DNA of 64,000 nt from Chaunax sp. Z400 (GCA_037577475.1 CM075194.1:5755992-5819991), one strand, 5' to 3'; shown: positions 20,701 through 33,389, counted from the stretch's first letter. The notes: a model not told the origin generated them from the letters alone. Numbers and translations: made by a program.

Positions 20701-23700
20701 TAACCACAATTTGATTTGATTCAATTTACTCTTTATTCAAGTCATATTAATGTGAGTCCATTGTATCAGGATTCCATATGTAGTCCATTTGTTGGTAGTA
20801 CAAAAAGCTGGGTCAAAAATGCTAGTTTCACAATGAAATGCATTTGCATAAATTAAGGTTTAATTTAAACAATTTTGGAGAATTGTTGCTGCACCGTCTT
20901 TTGTGTGGTTTTAGATCCTCATGGCTATTAAATTCATGTCACGAAGTTGCCATTGATAAGCAAGGAGGTGCACTTTAAAGTAAGATTAATGGGTTAGCGA
21001 GATATGTTGAACCTTAAGCCAGAGTGTTCAACGTCACAAAGATGGCTAAATCACCATGGTAACTAATGCTGCACACCTAGCCTGGTCCAGGGGAGGTTAA
21101 GTTCAGACTTTAAGAGTAGATAGCTATAAACAGATGTCTATAAACAGTGCCAACCTTTCATTAATTCTATCCTGAGAATGTTCTCTGTCAGCGATACTGA
21201 CTCCCATTAATAATGTCACTGAACGAAGCATGTAATTACATAAGAGGAGCACAAACTGTATGTAATGTATCTTGTTTGTTTATGTTTTGCCACTGAAGCC
21301 GACATGAATTCAGTTGAAAATGCAAAAAGTATATTTTCACTTTTGCATTTAGGTAATATGAACACTAAAAGGCAACACTAAACCATACAGTAAAAGAATG
21401 ACGAAGGCCTATTAGCTTGCATATTTATACAACCAACATTTTTATGCCAGCATTTTTCTTTTGTCTTACTTTTGCTCCATTTCTTATATATTAGTCATAG
21501 CTTTGTAGTTTCATTGCATTGATTAAGTAGGCGCCACTCAATTTATCCATTTTTTTTGCAAAAGAAGAGTCAAATGATGTACCAAATGCCCCTTTTTGTG
21601 AGCACAAAGCCTGAAGCAGAAAGCCTGGGTTAACAAAATTGATAACCACTGTCATGATACTCATTATCGTTTTGTCAAGCCAGCTCATTCTAAGTTAAAT
21701 AGTATTAAATTAAATCAATTAGTATTAAATAAATGCAGTTCCACATAGAGAATCAATTTATTTCCATTTGAAAGAAAATGTTTTTGCTCCTTGAGCAGCT
21801 AGTTAATGTTTTCAAGTGACGAGTAGCTGATCATTTGTAGGAAAGATTACTGCACCTTATAGCAGAATGACAATGTGTGCTCAGCAAGTTAATAATGGGG
21901 GGCCAGTGAGTGGGGGTGATTTAGTTAGCAAACATTTAAATAAAAAACATTTAGCATAAAATTGGAATTTTGCTCCACATGTAGTTTTAGAGGCGTTTAT
22001 GAATGTTTTGATGTTTTGATTCTTTTGCTGTTGTTAAAATGAAATTCTCTACATTGAGAGACTAAACATTCTGTGAATTATTTTGAAGAAAAACAAACTT
22101 TTTTCCTGCTAAGTATATGATCCAAAACATGATTTTTGGTGTTGAATATTTCTTTAATAAAAATATATTGCAGTCTTGCAATATGCAAAGTATTGAACAT
22201 ATATTATACTGCAGCACCATAGATTCTTAACAAACCACCACACTGTTACCTGACCCTCTGCCTTAATGTATGGCATGTGTAGGGCTGTGACTGGCTGTAT
22301 AGGTCCATTAGGAGACAGTTAAGGCAAGAGGCTAATGAACTCCTACTGTATTAGGGTGTGTTTCTGCCTCAAGGTTGATGATTCAAGAGTTAAGAAGCTA
22401 CCAAAGGACTTTATACCTCTGATTGCTTTTCATGACTCACCGAAAAATACCTGAAATACAACCTGCACTGTCATCACATACATACAGTATATGGTCTGAA
22501 GCCAGGATCCGAAATAACATCAGAGAACATTCATCTGACAGAAAAGATGATTCAAACTGTGAATTCTGAACCACAGTCTCACTACAGTCTAGACATGTTG
22601 TGAAATATAACAACACTCTCTACAGCTGTTTGCACCATTACTCATGTGCTGCATGAAGTCTTATCATAAATAGTTCACCATCTATCTCTTTTAAAGCCCA
22701 TTCTGTGGAGCCAAGCAGCTCACCTACCTGCAGTTGCTGATCCTGGAAATAAACCAAAGTGGTAATAACACAGTGTCCAAACTGCACTTAGACATTCCCG
22801 GTGTGAGTGTGAGTGTATCTGCTAAATGTGCCTTAAGTGATTTGCTCAGTCTCAGATGGACAAAGGAGGCGGGACACTTTAAGTTTCAGTCATACCTTGG
22901 GTGTCACTCCCAAAGTGAATTAAGTGGTTTCTAAAGGTCCTCATGTTGATTTTGGTTAGAGTCTTAATTATTTGCACCAAGTATGCCTTAAAATGATCTT
23001 ACATTTAAAATAATCTCTCATTTATGAATGCACCCCCACTTAAATCTGCATGATTCATTTATAATTAAAAAAAAGACATAACACCTTACTTTTCCAGACC
23101 AAATTAAACAGTTCCTCAAATTTTGGCAGCAAATGAATGTTCTAATTAATTCGTAATGAAGGGACATGTAATGAAATATGAGTCCTTTAACATTCACCAC
23201 CCAAAACAAATCCATATATCAAACACATTAAAATTAATTAATGAATTGCTTAAGTTTCTGTAAAAAATAATTAATAAGTCTCTTGAAAAATGATGATACA
23301 CACACTTTTTTTAAGCTATGACATTTAAAGTAATTAGAGTAAATTGACAAAGTTGTAGAGAAATCGATGGTCCTCAGATGTTAATTCCCACGATTGATCC
23401 CTTGACTTTACTTTTAGTGCTACAATGAGATTCACGTTTTGATTTGAGTCTGTGGTATTGCTGGTTGCAGCTTCCTTGAAAACAGTAACAGAGGCTCCTC
23501 GGATTATAGTCAGATAAGTGACTACTACAATCAGAGACACGTTCTGTGCAAGTAAACAGGACTTAATGGTGCTGTGCAGTCTTTTCTGTTGTCTTGACAA
23601 AGGGCTCCAGTGTTGCACAGAGCTGCTGTACTGCTGTGACAGGACACAGTCCAGTTTGCAGAGCTTACAGAGCAGCACATTATTTGGTCTCTGTCTAAAA

Positions 23701-26700
23701 TGCTCACACACCTTAGATGATTGAGGGCATGGATTTTTTAGCCTCAGCTTATTCTCCAGAGGAATCTTGTCGAGGCACCGTTGTTGTGATCAGTGACATC
23801 ACTTACACCGATACATCACAGCCCTCACTTCTGCACAGAGCGCTGGTCACCTGTTTATTCGAAGTTTATAAATATTGAGAGTGTCGTATATCCAAATTGC
23901 ACCAAATTCGACGCTGCCCTTTCTTGGGGCCCCAGAAACTCACATGCCAGGTATGAAGTCGATTAGCTGAGCGGTTCCCAAGATGAATTACGTTCATTCA
24001 TACAACCAGACAAACAAAGATTCCTCACATTATAGTAAGAAGTTAGATAGCAGAAGTCTGTCTCTGTACAGCCTCACAGAGGGACACTTAATGGAAACAA
24101 ATAAGGGTTTAATGGACAAAAACATTGTTTTAGTTGTTCCTACTTTTATGTTAGGTGGGGGAAATAATCTATGCTTAGTTACATCACAGTTCTATCTAGA
24201 TGTCTCAATGCAGTGATCAGAAATGTAAAACCTAATCCTCAATATGATCACAGTGTTTTTTAGGACTGGGCTGGTCGTTCCGTATGGCTGAACCAATTGG
24301 ATGCTGAGAGGAAAAGGATGCTCTGTGTTTATGTTACTTATGGCTTAACCAATTGGTTGGTGAATCGTAACTGTGTCCACAGTCTTGTAAACAAGTTTAC
24401 ACCACTCAGAAATGCATAAAAGCCATCATTTAATATCATAGCAACATTAAATCCTCTGATTTTTTTCAATAGAATCTCTTGGAGACACACAACAGGCGTG
24501 TTTCATGGAAGTCAAACAGGAAGTTGTTTGACATTGGAAAAAATCTCAAATCTCACAAGAAGTTTTCCGCTGAATTTCAAAGGGTATTTTTCTTGTTTTT
24601 ACAGAACCTGTTTTGTTCTGGTACATTGGATATTCTGGTATAGAGCTGTGGACTGAGCTGGAGCTACTGGTGGCTGAGGGGAGTCAAACAGAATTAGACA
24701 GATTCATTAAATTAACTAGAATTCTTGGGTCCCTCAAGGCTGAAAACTGTCATGTGCCATGTTTCAAATAAGCAACAGCAATGCATGCAGTGAGCTTTAT
24801 GTAGGATTCAGGGCCAGCCTGTCATGACAGGATGATGTATTTCTTAGATTATTAACCACTTCATCTAGGCGGATGTCAAAGTATTCCTGCCCCAACAACT
24901 GGCACAGCACTTGTAGAAACTCCTTCCTCAAATATTTGTCATGTGGGCGCTGCAGAATGCCTGATAACAACTCTCACTGCTGACTAAATTGTTTAGGTAA
25001 AGTAACACAGAAGACCCATTTACTTGTTTGACTTACAGTTTCATTTTTTCAGAAAACTGCTGCATAATGCTCTGATTTGACTTTGATTGCTATATTCTGT
25101 AAGCGCAGCAGTACATGGTGAAGTCTTTTGTGGTGCGTATCCTGCATGATTAATTTTTGGGTGCAACTGCAGCTCTGGATTTGGGTGTGGCTCATCCTTC
25201 TGAGCTTGTGCTAATGTGATGAGGAATTATACTTATTGTTACAGTCTGATAGAAATAACAATAGCCTCTCATATACTTGCACGTGTTGGTGTTGATTTTA
25301 AATCATAAGATCTTACAAAAACAATTTTTTTTACATTTACTCTTGGCTTAAACTCCTGACCGTATTGTATAAGTTGCCTGTCCTCACCTCCTCTCTTACG
25401 CAACCACCTTCTACTCCAGTTTGCACTTCCTGTTGAGAAGTACCTAGAAGGTTCCCTGAAGCTCCCCTCTTCACTAAACTAATATAAAGTAATGCAGCTC
25501 ATTATTTGTGCACTTGGGTTTTGGTTCTTCTCTTCTTTTTTTAACAGACAGGCACATGCTTCTTCCACTGGAGGGTGGTTTGTTTGGATCTAAATTATAA
25601 TAAGATTTGTGTGAAGGATAAAAACTAAATTAGATTTGCTGCTTGGATCATATGAACATGAGACTGTAAAAGCGCATGCTTTCAATCTATTAATCTACTG
25701 CAAATTTGTACAGAGTTCATCACAGGCCTGGAATTTGCATCTTAATCTGCACAACAGGTAATATCCCCAAAAGTAGAGGCATAATATTATTTCATGTCAT
25801 CAACCTACTCCTTGGTATTTGCTTTGTCTCACATGCCTGAAGAACCAAGTGACTCAGATTTAAGTGTCATTAAGTTGAGTTAAGTTGAGTTGTATTAGGA
25901 AAGTGTTTGTCTTTTATTAAGCCTAGGTTTTTGAATCATTTACTGCCAAATCTGTTCACTGGCAACAACTTTTATAATGACAACAGCCAGGTGCTTAACC
26001 TTTTTCATTCATACGCTTTTTGAGAATAGATTCCCAATAACTTCTCCCAAGACTGGGTTTAATATTAGTCCAGAGTCCTCTAGTGTTCTAAAATATGTTT
26101 TCCAGCCTGGCATGATGGAAAATCAAGATCTAATTTGATCAAATACCAAAATACAAAACATGAGCTCTGCACCACTGCAGAGCAGATCAATCACCCCGTC
26201 TGGCTCACTTCCTAGCAGTAAGCTAAGCTCTCCTGTTCTGTCTCTCTATCTCTGACCTTGAGTGTCGCCTGAAGCCTCTCAGAGCAACCCAAACCTCTCC
26301 ACGTCATTCAGGCATTTAAAAGCAGCAGCAGAGATGAACCAGGACAAATGTGGGAAATGGAAAGTTTCAACTTAGAAACATACATTATGTTTTAAATCCA
26401 TATTTTACCAACAGATATTCACCCCTTCGTTACAGCAGACACCAAATTGAGTCCTTGCCAAAACATTCTAATACAATAACATGCATTATATAATATATAA
26501 TCCAGCTAATAACAAACACAAGTCTTTTTGGGAAACTAAGACATTTAGCACAACAGGGCAACTAAATGAGTCGCAGTTATATTCTGTTTCTCCAGACCCT
26601 GAACCATTTACCATCTACATGTCATGCAGCAGTATCTTTGGCTCAGTTTACAGTCGACTTTTTTTTTTTTTTATCCTTGAAGAAAACCTATCCCATAGAA

Positions 26701-28483
26701 GCCAATAAGGATAAAGATTTGTGCTCATGTTCCAGAAAACATTCATCCAGAGGAAGTAACTAAATAATGTGGATCTGTTGCATCTATTTCTACCCAACGT
26801 TTTAAAACCAGTGTTATTTTGCAAAAGCAAAAACTTTATATATCATCATGATGAGTAGTAGCATATTTTTGCCCACCATTACTGATATAGCTTGAATGTC
26901 AACCATTCAAGAAAAACTATGTTCTATGTCCACATATGTGATCAGATGTAGATATGACAAATCCTGTAAGCAGATCATAAACACCCATTTGATGTAACCA
27001 CAAAGAGAAAATGAATTTGCTCTAACTAATTTCTGATTCCTTGGAACCATGCGTTCATAATCATGAAAACCCATAATTAGATGTGTACACTGTAACGGAT
27101 GGGAAATGCTCTGTGCAAGTTTTAGAGCTTCAGTATCGTAAACTGCCATAAGTTTTAATATTTTTTAGGTTACTGGAAGAAGCTCTTCCCTCTTTCACAT
27201 AATGGCTGCAGGTTTAAAACTTAGATCTGTGCTTTTTGCCAGGCAAAGTATTTTTTGTTCCCACGGTTCAGAAGCCTTTCGGTATTCTTTACCCCCAGGA
27301 TGTCATCTTCTACCACGACTGTGGGTTTATTCAATGTCCTCAGTAACCAAGTCTGTTCGCCTTTCAGCCTCTGCTTCAAACTCACAGCAGGAGGGAACAG
27401 TGGCGTCTCTGTCAAAATATTTGTGCTCTTACATGGTGCTAGTTATTCAGCTATAGCTAACTCAACATTGTCACACTGCATTAAACCATTGTTATTTTTC
27501 TGGTCAGCTCACATAGCAGTACCACCAGTAACCACTAGATCGAAACATGACACTAATATTTGTCCAGAAGCTACAGAATTCACTGAATTTTTACACAGGA
27601 ATACTCAGGAGTTTATTGTAATTGTCTTAAATAAAAACAATCCTGGCACCAATCCGCTGTGGTCATCCTCAGATAAATTTTATCAGTTTGCAAATACTTC
27701 TGGATATGAAGAGAGAGACTCCTGCTTTGCCCATTAATCAAATACAATTGAGTACATTTCTCACTCTTGCAATAATAGCAACAAATCTAGTTGTGTTCTG
27801 ATTAAACAACAAAATTAAGGCAATCACAGCCATGTGGTACTTTTCACATAGGAATCATAGATGGCAACAAAAGACACCAGGATACGTATGATGAAAGCAT
27901 GTTTGTGCTGTCCTTCTTGAAACCTATACGGACTGCACTAAAGTCCCTGCAGCTTGAGCAACTGTTGCCTTAACATAGTAATCTGGGGGATTTTCAACTT
28001 CACTGAAATTCAGAGGCAGAACAAACTGTCTAGAAACGTCACTGCTAATATGATCTCTACTGCGGTAGAATTTGATAGTAAAGTTCCCTCCCTTCTCCCT
28101 TTTGGTGATGTGTCACCCAATCGCCTTTAGGAACAAACCACCCATGGCTTGAGAAACAGGAGAAGTGCAGAGCTGCCTCACATCCACAATGATGACATCG
28201 TCAAACACTCCCTGCACTCTGCAGACACACCCAGCTCTCACTGCAACACAAGTCAGCATCAGCACCAGCACCAGCGCTCTCACACTCACTTTTTCTCTAC
28301 ATCGCAAACATACACACACAATCCTCATCTCCCCCACTGTACTGCTGAACCCTGCTGCTGAAGCAGCGATTTGCTCGGGGGGAAAATAGCAGAGAGAGGG
28401 AAAAGAGAGCAGAGAATGAGATGCCCACCCGTCTCTGAGGCGGCGTGCCAGTTGGGGAAGGCCAGGTGGAAGCAGTCACACAT
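5395..28483 (-). CDS. ahnak2: AHNAK2-like giant PDZ scaffold protein, 7 coding exons, 4325 aa
   Basis: Spliced model (minus strand): 28483-28429, 20065-20016, 19240-19130, 18771-18658, 18528-18375, 17977-17817 and 17727-5395 (TGA at 5397-5395). Every junction is GT-AG, phases match throughout, and the sum is 12,978 nt. The assignment to AHNAK2 rests on recalled human motifs: an MCDCFH start, PGTEDDS, RPRPQGSSPV, a PDZ-like domain around residues 115-200 (GGGKEGIF, then GDQVLSATVYFDN and YEDA), then SWPKF and RSHSSSEA followed by a Ser/Pro-rich stretch. Most of the protein is AHNAK-type repeats rich in KMP, KLP and DVDV. Family members are very large membrane and costamere scaffolds whose PDZ domains dimerise; the PDZ here also closely resembles periaxin. 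The gene lies downstream of, and on the same strand as, cdca4, as in human. Exact 5' UTR and poly(A) site were not determined. Confidence 0.93.
7240..14275 (-). repeat. ahnak2: In-frame 438-bp (146-aa) coding tandem repeat array of ahnak2
   Basis: The anchor encoding the KMP motif before FSAPQVK recurs at about 7319 and then every 438 bp to about 13880 (16 occurrences). One interval is 429 bp (13013 to 13442). Each unit carries KDVDVTLPEAK, VELKQPSAEVE, IKVATK, FKMPTFKLP or FKIPTLKLP, SATVEMP, DKDVKIDG, VLRVDIAAPSIE and DEGKGSKFKMP. Neighbouring units alternate between two subtypes (KSTEGSP...FKLPRFG and KITEESLSQ...LKLPKFGISIP), so part of the array has an 876-bp higher-order period. Units at the edges are diverged and central units are most alike, as expected from unequal exchange. 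Confidence 0.95.
17772..17816 (-). other. ahnak2: Read-through of ahnak2 intron 6: potential PDZ-only short isoform
   Basis: If the 89-bp intron is kept, translation continues in frame from exon 6 through VTIFKLSAQSLSDR and stops at TAG (17774-17772). The product would be 229 residues: the N-terminal exons, the complete PDZ-like domain and a 14-residue tail, without repeats. Short PDZ-only isoforms made near this position are known for periaxin (S-periaxin, by intron retention) and AHNAK. Usage here is inferred. Confidence 0.5.
17817..17977 (-). CDS. ahnak2: ahnak2 coding exon 6 (second half of PDZ-like domain)
   Basis: A 161-nt exon, acceptor ACACAG|GT. The donor CCT|GTAACT was chosen because it restores phase 0 into the giant exon. 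It encodes DQVLSATVYFDN, YEDAIQILDHAQAYKV and LCLKR, the second half of a periaxin/AHNAK2-type PDZ. The following intron is only 89 bp (17816-17728). Confidence 0.87.
18375..18528 (-). CDS. ahnak2: ahnak2 coding exon 5 (first half of PDZ-like domain)
   Basis: A 154-nt exon, acceptor CTGGCAG|GAA, donor GAAG|GTAAAC, ending in phase 1. It encodes the first PDZ strands, with GGGKEGIFIKEV as the carboxylate-binding-loop region and SPASKSLGLKEG. The intron splits the Gly of the EGDQ motif. Confidence 0.88.
18658..18771 (-). CDS. ahnak2: ahnak2 coding exon 4
   Basis: A 114-nt (38-codon) exon, acceptor TTCCAG|TTC, donor AAG|GTGCGA, phase 0 at both ends. The peptide is basic (SGSGKKTKKSGLGSMFEKR and SKLK near the end) and leads straight into the PDZ-like domain, like the Lys/Arg-rich linker before the human AHNAK2 PDZ. 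Confidence 0.83.
19130..19240 (-). CDS. ahnak2: ahnak2 coding exon 3
   Basis: A 111-nt (37-codon) exon, acceptor CAAAG|GTA, donor GAG|GTACAG, phase 0 at both ends. It contains RPRPQGSSPVEEY, nearly the same as the RPRPQGSSPVYEY segment of human AHNAK2. This is the strongest single clue separating AHNAK2 from AHNAK and periaxin. Confidence 0.87.
20016..20065 (-). CDS. ahnak2: ahnak2 coding exon 2
   Basis: A 50-nt exon with acceptor AACAG|GA and donor TCA|GTGAGT. It is entered in phase 1 and left in phase 0. It encodes ASRRLRGPEPGTEDDS, resembling the EPG-TEDD segment of human AHNAK2 just after its start region. No other frame gives family similarity. Confidence 0.82.
20066..28428 (-). other. 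ahnak2: ahnak2 intron 1, no supported gene inside
   Basis: An 8.36-kb intron between coding exons 1 and 2, AT-rich with scattered short frames. The longest (27255-27737 on plus, 160 codons) shows no recognisable motif or splice context. No RNA gene or clear transposon was recognised. Confidence 0.6.
28429..28483 (-). CDS. ahnak2: ahnak2 coding exon 1 (start codon)
   Basis: ATG at 28483-28481 opens MCDCFHLAFPNWHAASET plus one base of the next codon, ending at donor G|GTGGGC. The MCDCFH start is shared with human AHNAK2, which is why this ATG was chosen. The exon is only 55 nt and sits 8.4 kb from exon 2, so automated annotation could easily miss it. Just upstream (minus strand) a pyrimidine-rich tract ends in CAG at 28510-28512. 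This looks like a 3' splice site and suggests a separate non-coding first exon further upstream. Confidence 0.85.
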
Positions 28484-28950
28484 GATGGCGGCGGAGACGA
28501 GGTCCTGGGCTGTGCGGGGAGGGAGAGTGGTGGTGGTGGTGGTGGAGGGTTAGGCAGGTGCCGGCGCTGCTGTCGCTGTTTCCCCCTGAATCACCCTGAG
28601 TCAGCCTGTGTACGCTGGCTGTAGGTTGCAGCGCAGCAAGAGATGAATTACAGAAATAACCAGAGAAAGAAGAGAGTGAGAGCTCGCTGCTGCCGTCTCC
28701 GTGCTCAGATCTCCACTGAATGATGGAAACTCCCTCGCCTGCCCTGTAAACATGGACCTCCAGTACAGCATGCTAACTTAATTATGGGAGGAGCTCCCCC
28801 CCCCCCCCAACATACATAGACACATCCCTCAGTTATGCTTCTACTCCTCCTCCTACTCTCCCTCTCTCCTCTGTTCAGTCTCATTGATCGACCTAATCGG
28901 ACAAGGACAATCACGATGTCAGCTTCTGGCTCCAGCACTGGAGGGGGGGG
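28484..28950 (-). promoter_or_regulatory. ahnak2: ahnak2 5' flank / candidate promoter and 5' UTR region
   Basis: The sequence upstream of exon 1 is richer in G+C and CpG than its surroundings between about 28.4 and 28.7 kb. It includes a CAC/GGT simple repeat (28528-28548) and a C-run near 28800. A probable 3' splice site lies at 28510-28512, so transcription may start at an untranslated exon further upstream. No TATA box is obvious. Exact start sites were not located. Confidence 0.4.
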
Positions 28951-30943
28951 GTAAAACTGCTTATTGACATGGAGCCATAACTCAATTTGAAGCTGTGTAC
29001 GCTCAGTTTAAAACGTACAAGGAGGCAAAAGGATGACATTTTTATCTGGGAATGTGTAACCAATAAAAGAAATCAAACTAAAATAGCGCATGTCGCCACT
29101 CATGCTGTTAAAGTTTGGCTTTCAGGTCAGACAGATGATCAGTCAAAAAAAGAATTAGGGATTTGTTGATGGCATAGTGAAGCAAAACAATTCATTTTTC
29201 ATCCTTGGAAGACTGAGTCCAGTCACACTTAAGAGTAACAATTAAAAGCATGTAGCTCAGTAACGTACAGTACGAGGTATGTTTGCACTGCTGAAATAAC
29301 ACAAACTAAATAGGTGTTCAAATAGCAAATAACTGAGTGAGTCAGTGAAAATGTTAATGCAGGAACTAATCCTAATAATGTTTCTTCTATTAAGAAGAAC
29401 TGTTATCATCTTTTCAGGAATGTTTCAGGCAAAAATTCATTGTGATGGCATTTTTGCACCATTCTGTTTACAGACACAGCAGTTAATTAATCGTGTCTTT
29501 GAGAAAATGAAAATATAGTTAATTTCAGCCCTAACATCAGTCAATTAACATTCAACAACAGGAAGTGAGAAATGTAGGGTGCACACTTTTATATTTACGA
29601 AATGTTAAGAGAGGTTATTCCGTTAAGAAAGGCCTGTTTTTGTCCTGAAATCCTGACACAGAATCATTAGGAGCACCTTGTTTTTCTTTAAAACAGACTG
29701 AGTAAGTCTTCAAGCCATTACATCGTTAACATCCTGAAGCCCAGATAGATGTGAAGGAGAGAGCAAAGGTTGAAAGCTTTTTAAAACTGGCCAATTAAGG
29801 CATGGCTGCTGTCCAAAAAGGGGCCGTAACTACCTCAGGAGATTATAACGCTTAACCTGGTGGTGGTTAACAGGACGACATCCTTCAAAGTTCTGCACAC
29901 ATCTTTTCTGTCGCTATGATGTTTTATCAGAAAATCTATCATGACGCTTCTCTCACCTGCTGGCCAATATCCCACAAATCTGAACAAATGGCTGCTGCAC
30001 TCATCCTGTCTTGTGGGTCCTCTTGTGTTTCTCGTCAGTGCTAAGTGATGGTGGGAGCTGAGAGCGAAGCTAGCAGTGCATTAGCCATGTTGGGACGAGC
30101 ACTCGGATCAATACAGCAAAAATGCAAGGCAGCATTATGGAGTGACAGGCTGTGCAGGTATCAGGTAGCTTGTGTTGCCTCGTCTCTAATGTGAGATTCT
30201 TCCTCTGTGATGCTTTACATTTGTGTGGTGAATAACTGAAAAGGAACAACAAAGCCAGCATGAAAACTGTAAATAAATAAAAAAAGAATATGATATGGTA
30301 TCATAGCAGATATTTTAGGCACATTCTCAATCTCTGCTCACTGCAGCATGCAGCGACTTTCCAGTGATGGAGCAATTCCGTCTGAACAAAACAAAATGAG
30401 TAATTATTCAAATGTGAGGAAATAATTGCACTTAATGTATCCCATTATACCTTCAATCACTAATTTGTTCAACTAATTCTAATAATCCCTGTCCCTTTTC
30501 TGCTTATATCAGCTGTACATTTGTGGTTGTATCAACGTTCTTTTTTAAAAATCTGCATTCAAGTCAGGGACAATCCAGACAAATGAGATCATCTCTTTAG
30601 TTCTTTATTTCTTTGTCTTTGGCTATGAGCAGACAAAATGACACAGCATTTAATTCTGGCACAAGTTCAAAAAAACATTTCCAAACCTGAATCCATTTCT
30701 GGCTCGAGAGAGGAGGAAGAATAGAACTATAAAGTAAGAAATAGAACTATATAGTACCACCAGTGCAGGATTTTTGATTATTTTCTGATCATATAGTTGC
30801 GGTTTTTGAAGAATTAATCATAAATCATGTTACATGAGAATGAGAAGGCAAAAAGATATGAGACAGAACGATGCAGACATCAGTACCAGGGTCAGAAAAG
30901 ACAGCATCCTTCACAAATATCCCACATTCTTATTTATTATGTT
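28951..30943. other. Intergenic, nothing recognised
   Basis: AT-rich sequence upstream of ahnak2 with no long frame, no splice-supported coding segment and no repeat that I recognise. Confidence 0.5.
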
Positions 30944-32165
30944 CAGTACCAGTCAAAGGTTTGGACACACCTTCTAATTTCATAGTTTTTCTTTATTTTT
31001 TTGTTATTTGCTACATAATAGAACAATACCGAAGGCATCAAAACGTATTAAATAACACATACGGAATTATGTAGTAAAGAAAAAAGTGTAAACAGAGCAA
31101 AATGTTTTATATTTTAGATTCTTCACAGTTGCCACCTTTTGCTTTGATGACAGCTTTGCTCACTTTTAGCTTTCTCTCAAGCAGCTTCATGAATCAGTCA
31201 CTTAGACTGATTTCTAATACTCTAAAGGAGTTCTCATATATGTTGGACACTTGTTTGGCTGCTTTTATTTCTCCCTGCCGACCAATTCATCCCAAACCAT
31301 CTCACTTGGGTTTAGGTCGGGTGATTTTGGAGACCAGGTCGTCTGATGCAGCACTAGAGGTGTGTTTTGGGTCATTGTCCTGTTGAAAAACAGATGAAGG
31401 TCCCCCTAAGTGCAAACCAGATCAGATGCTATGTTGCTGCAGAATGCTGTGCTGTGGTAGTGATGCTGGTTAAGTGAGGCTCCAATTTTCAATAAATTGC
31501 CAGAAAAGCTCCCCCCACACCATCACACCTCCTCCTTCATGCTTCATGGTGGGAACCACACATGCAGCTACGATCCATCCCCCTTTTGTGCGTCTCACAT
31601 AGACACGACAGAACCAAAAATATCAAATTTAGACTCATCAGCTCAAAGTATACATTTCCACTGGTCTTCTGTTCATCCCTTGTGTTCTCTTATTATTATT
31701 GGCCTCCCTCAGCTCTGGTTTCTTTGCAGCAATTCAGCTGTGAAGGTCTGATTCACACTGTTTGGTGATTTCTGATGGACTGTCGTTTCTCTTTAATTAG
31801 TTGAGTGTTTCTTGACATAATGTGGATTACTGCAGTGGTCGAATATGGCTACTTACTGTATATATATATCAACATTACCTCAACACAACTAATCATCTCA
31901 AACACATTAAGAAGGCAAGAAATTCCACTTATTAACTTTTGACAAGGCCCACCTGTTACTTGAAAAGCCTTCCAGGTGACGACCTCATGAATCTGGTTCA
32001 GATAATGCTAACAGGGTGCAAACCTGTCATCAAGGTAAACGTGGGCTACTTTGAAGAATCTAAAGAATGAAATATGTTTTGTGTTTTTAGCACTTTTTTG
32101 TTTACCACATAATTTCATTTGTGTAATTTAATAGTTTTGATTTCTTCACTGTTGTTCTACAATGT
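30944..32165 (-). mobile_element. Decayed, internally deleted Tc1/mariner transposon
   Basis: The left end CAGTCAAAGGTTTGGACACA is the typical terminus of a fish Tc1-like family. Inside, in the expected order, are GCATCAAAACGTATT, a GCCACCTTTTGCTTTGATGA segment, CATCCCAAACCATCTCACTT, GGTGTGTTTTGGGTCATTGT, ACACCATCACACCTCCTCC and GATGGACTGTCGTTTCTCTT. Then come CAAGGCCCACCTGTTACTTG and CTACAATGTAGAAAA near the right end. Transposase would read on the minus strand but is broken by stops. The part between about 31745 and 31770 is collapsed relative to the family (internal deletion). The right terminal repeat is degraded or lost. Confidence 0.85.
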
Positions 32166-33389
32166 AGAAAAGATAAGTAAGTAATATGCAGATAAGTAAT
32201 ATACAGTAATGAAAATAAATAGACACTAACAAATAGCAAGTCAACCTTCTCAGTCTTCAAACTGTCCTGCAGATGCTAATCAATATTAATTTTTAATGTG
32301 GACACATAAGTCACAGTGAGACTAAACTCTGGCATGAAAATAAGTTACCATGTCCTTCACAGTGTGTGTCTTTTACAGTGTGACCCGGTTCTGTCCTTGT
32401 ACATGAAACTGTTCTAGCGGCTGGTAAAGTCGGGCCTATCAGTGACTTAACTGATTATGTAAAGTCCAACAGATAGAAGATCTCATCTCGTTCTTCCCCT
32501 TCTTTCATGATCAACTCTTTACTGTCCCATAATGGTGAATGGCAATTATATATAAAATAAATTTAAAAATCCATATATATGTGTATATATATAAAATATC
32601 ACTGGCATCACACCATCTAAAGCTTTAAAAGCACAAAATAAAAAAAGTATTGTTTTTAAAGTTGCTCATTTTTTTCCTTAAATAGCTGAACCGACACGGG
32701 AAACAGCTCCTCTGTGTTGTTGTTGTTATACCAAAATATTTGCGTGACATTCGACTTAGACACGTCGATCGGTTCCATCCTGTCAGCTTTACAAGTAACT
32801 TCCACATAACTCAGTGTGGATGTTTACATCAGCATCAGATGAACCATGTAGAGTTGGCTGCACTTTGAGTTCACACCATCAGAGAGTGGAAGGCTATGTT
32901 CCCACACTGTTCAGCCAGGATAGATGCTAACCTTTAACCTCATAGACATTTCTAATCTATTGTGCTTTAGTACAGAAACAAGTCATTAGAAAGAACATAA
33001 ATCTGTTGTGCTGATGAATTTGCATAATATCAGAAGCTTAGCTGAGGAACTCGTGTTAGTGCTTGTTTTGCTGATATCACCACATACGCTTTCTGCTGAT
33101 AATGTTTAAATCTGCCTCCATCACACGAGAGGCCTGCATCCTGTGAGCCCAGTTTTCCAGTCAGGATTTAAAGGAAGTCTTGATATATTATTAATCATCA
33201 ATGCAGACCAATAAGTGACATATGAGAAATTATCTGCTTAATTCTGCCTCTCCACAACGCTCTAACTTCATTCACGAATATCAAAATCAGACATTATAGA
33301 CGTAAAATCAAGCATGCTTCTGCAATTGGATCGCTTCTTTCTAGCCTCAAAGTCATTCAGAAAGAAGATCTGAATGGATTGTTCTGGAA

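Noticed and set aside
27255..27737. 160-codon plus-strand frame in ahnak2 intron 1
   Set aside because: Low-complexity residue mix, no domain, no splice or promoter support; probably chance.
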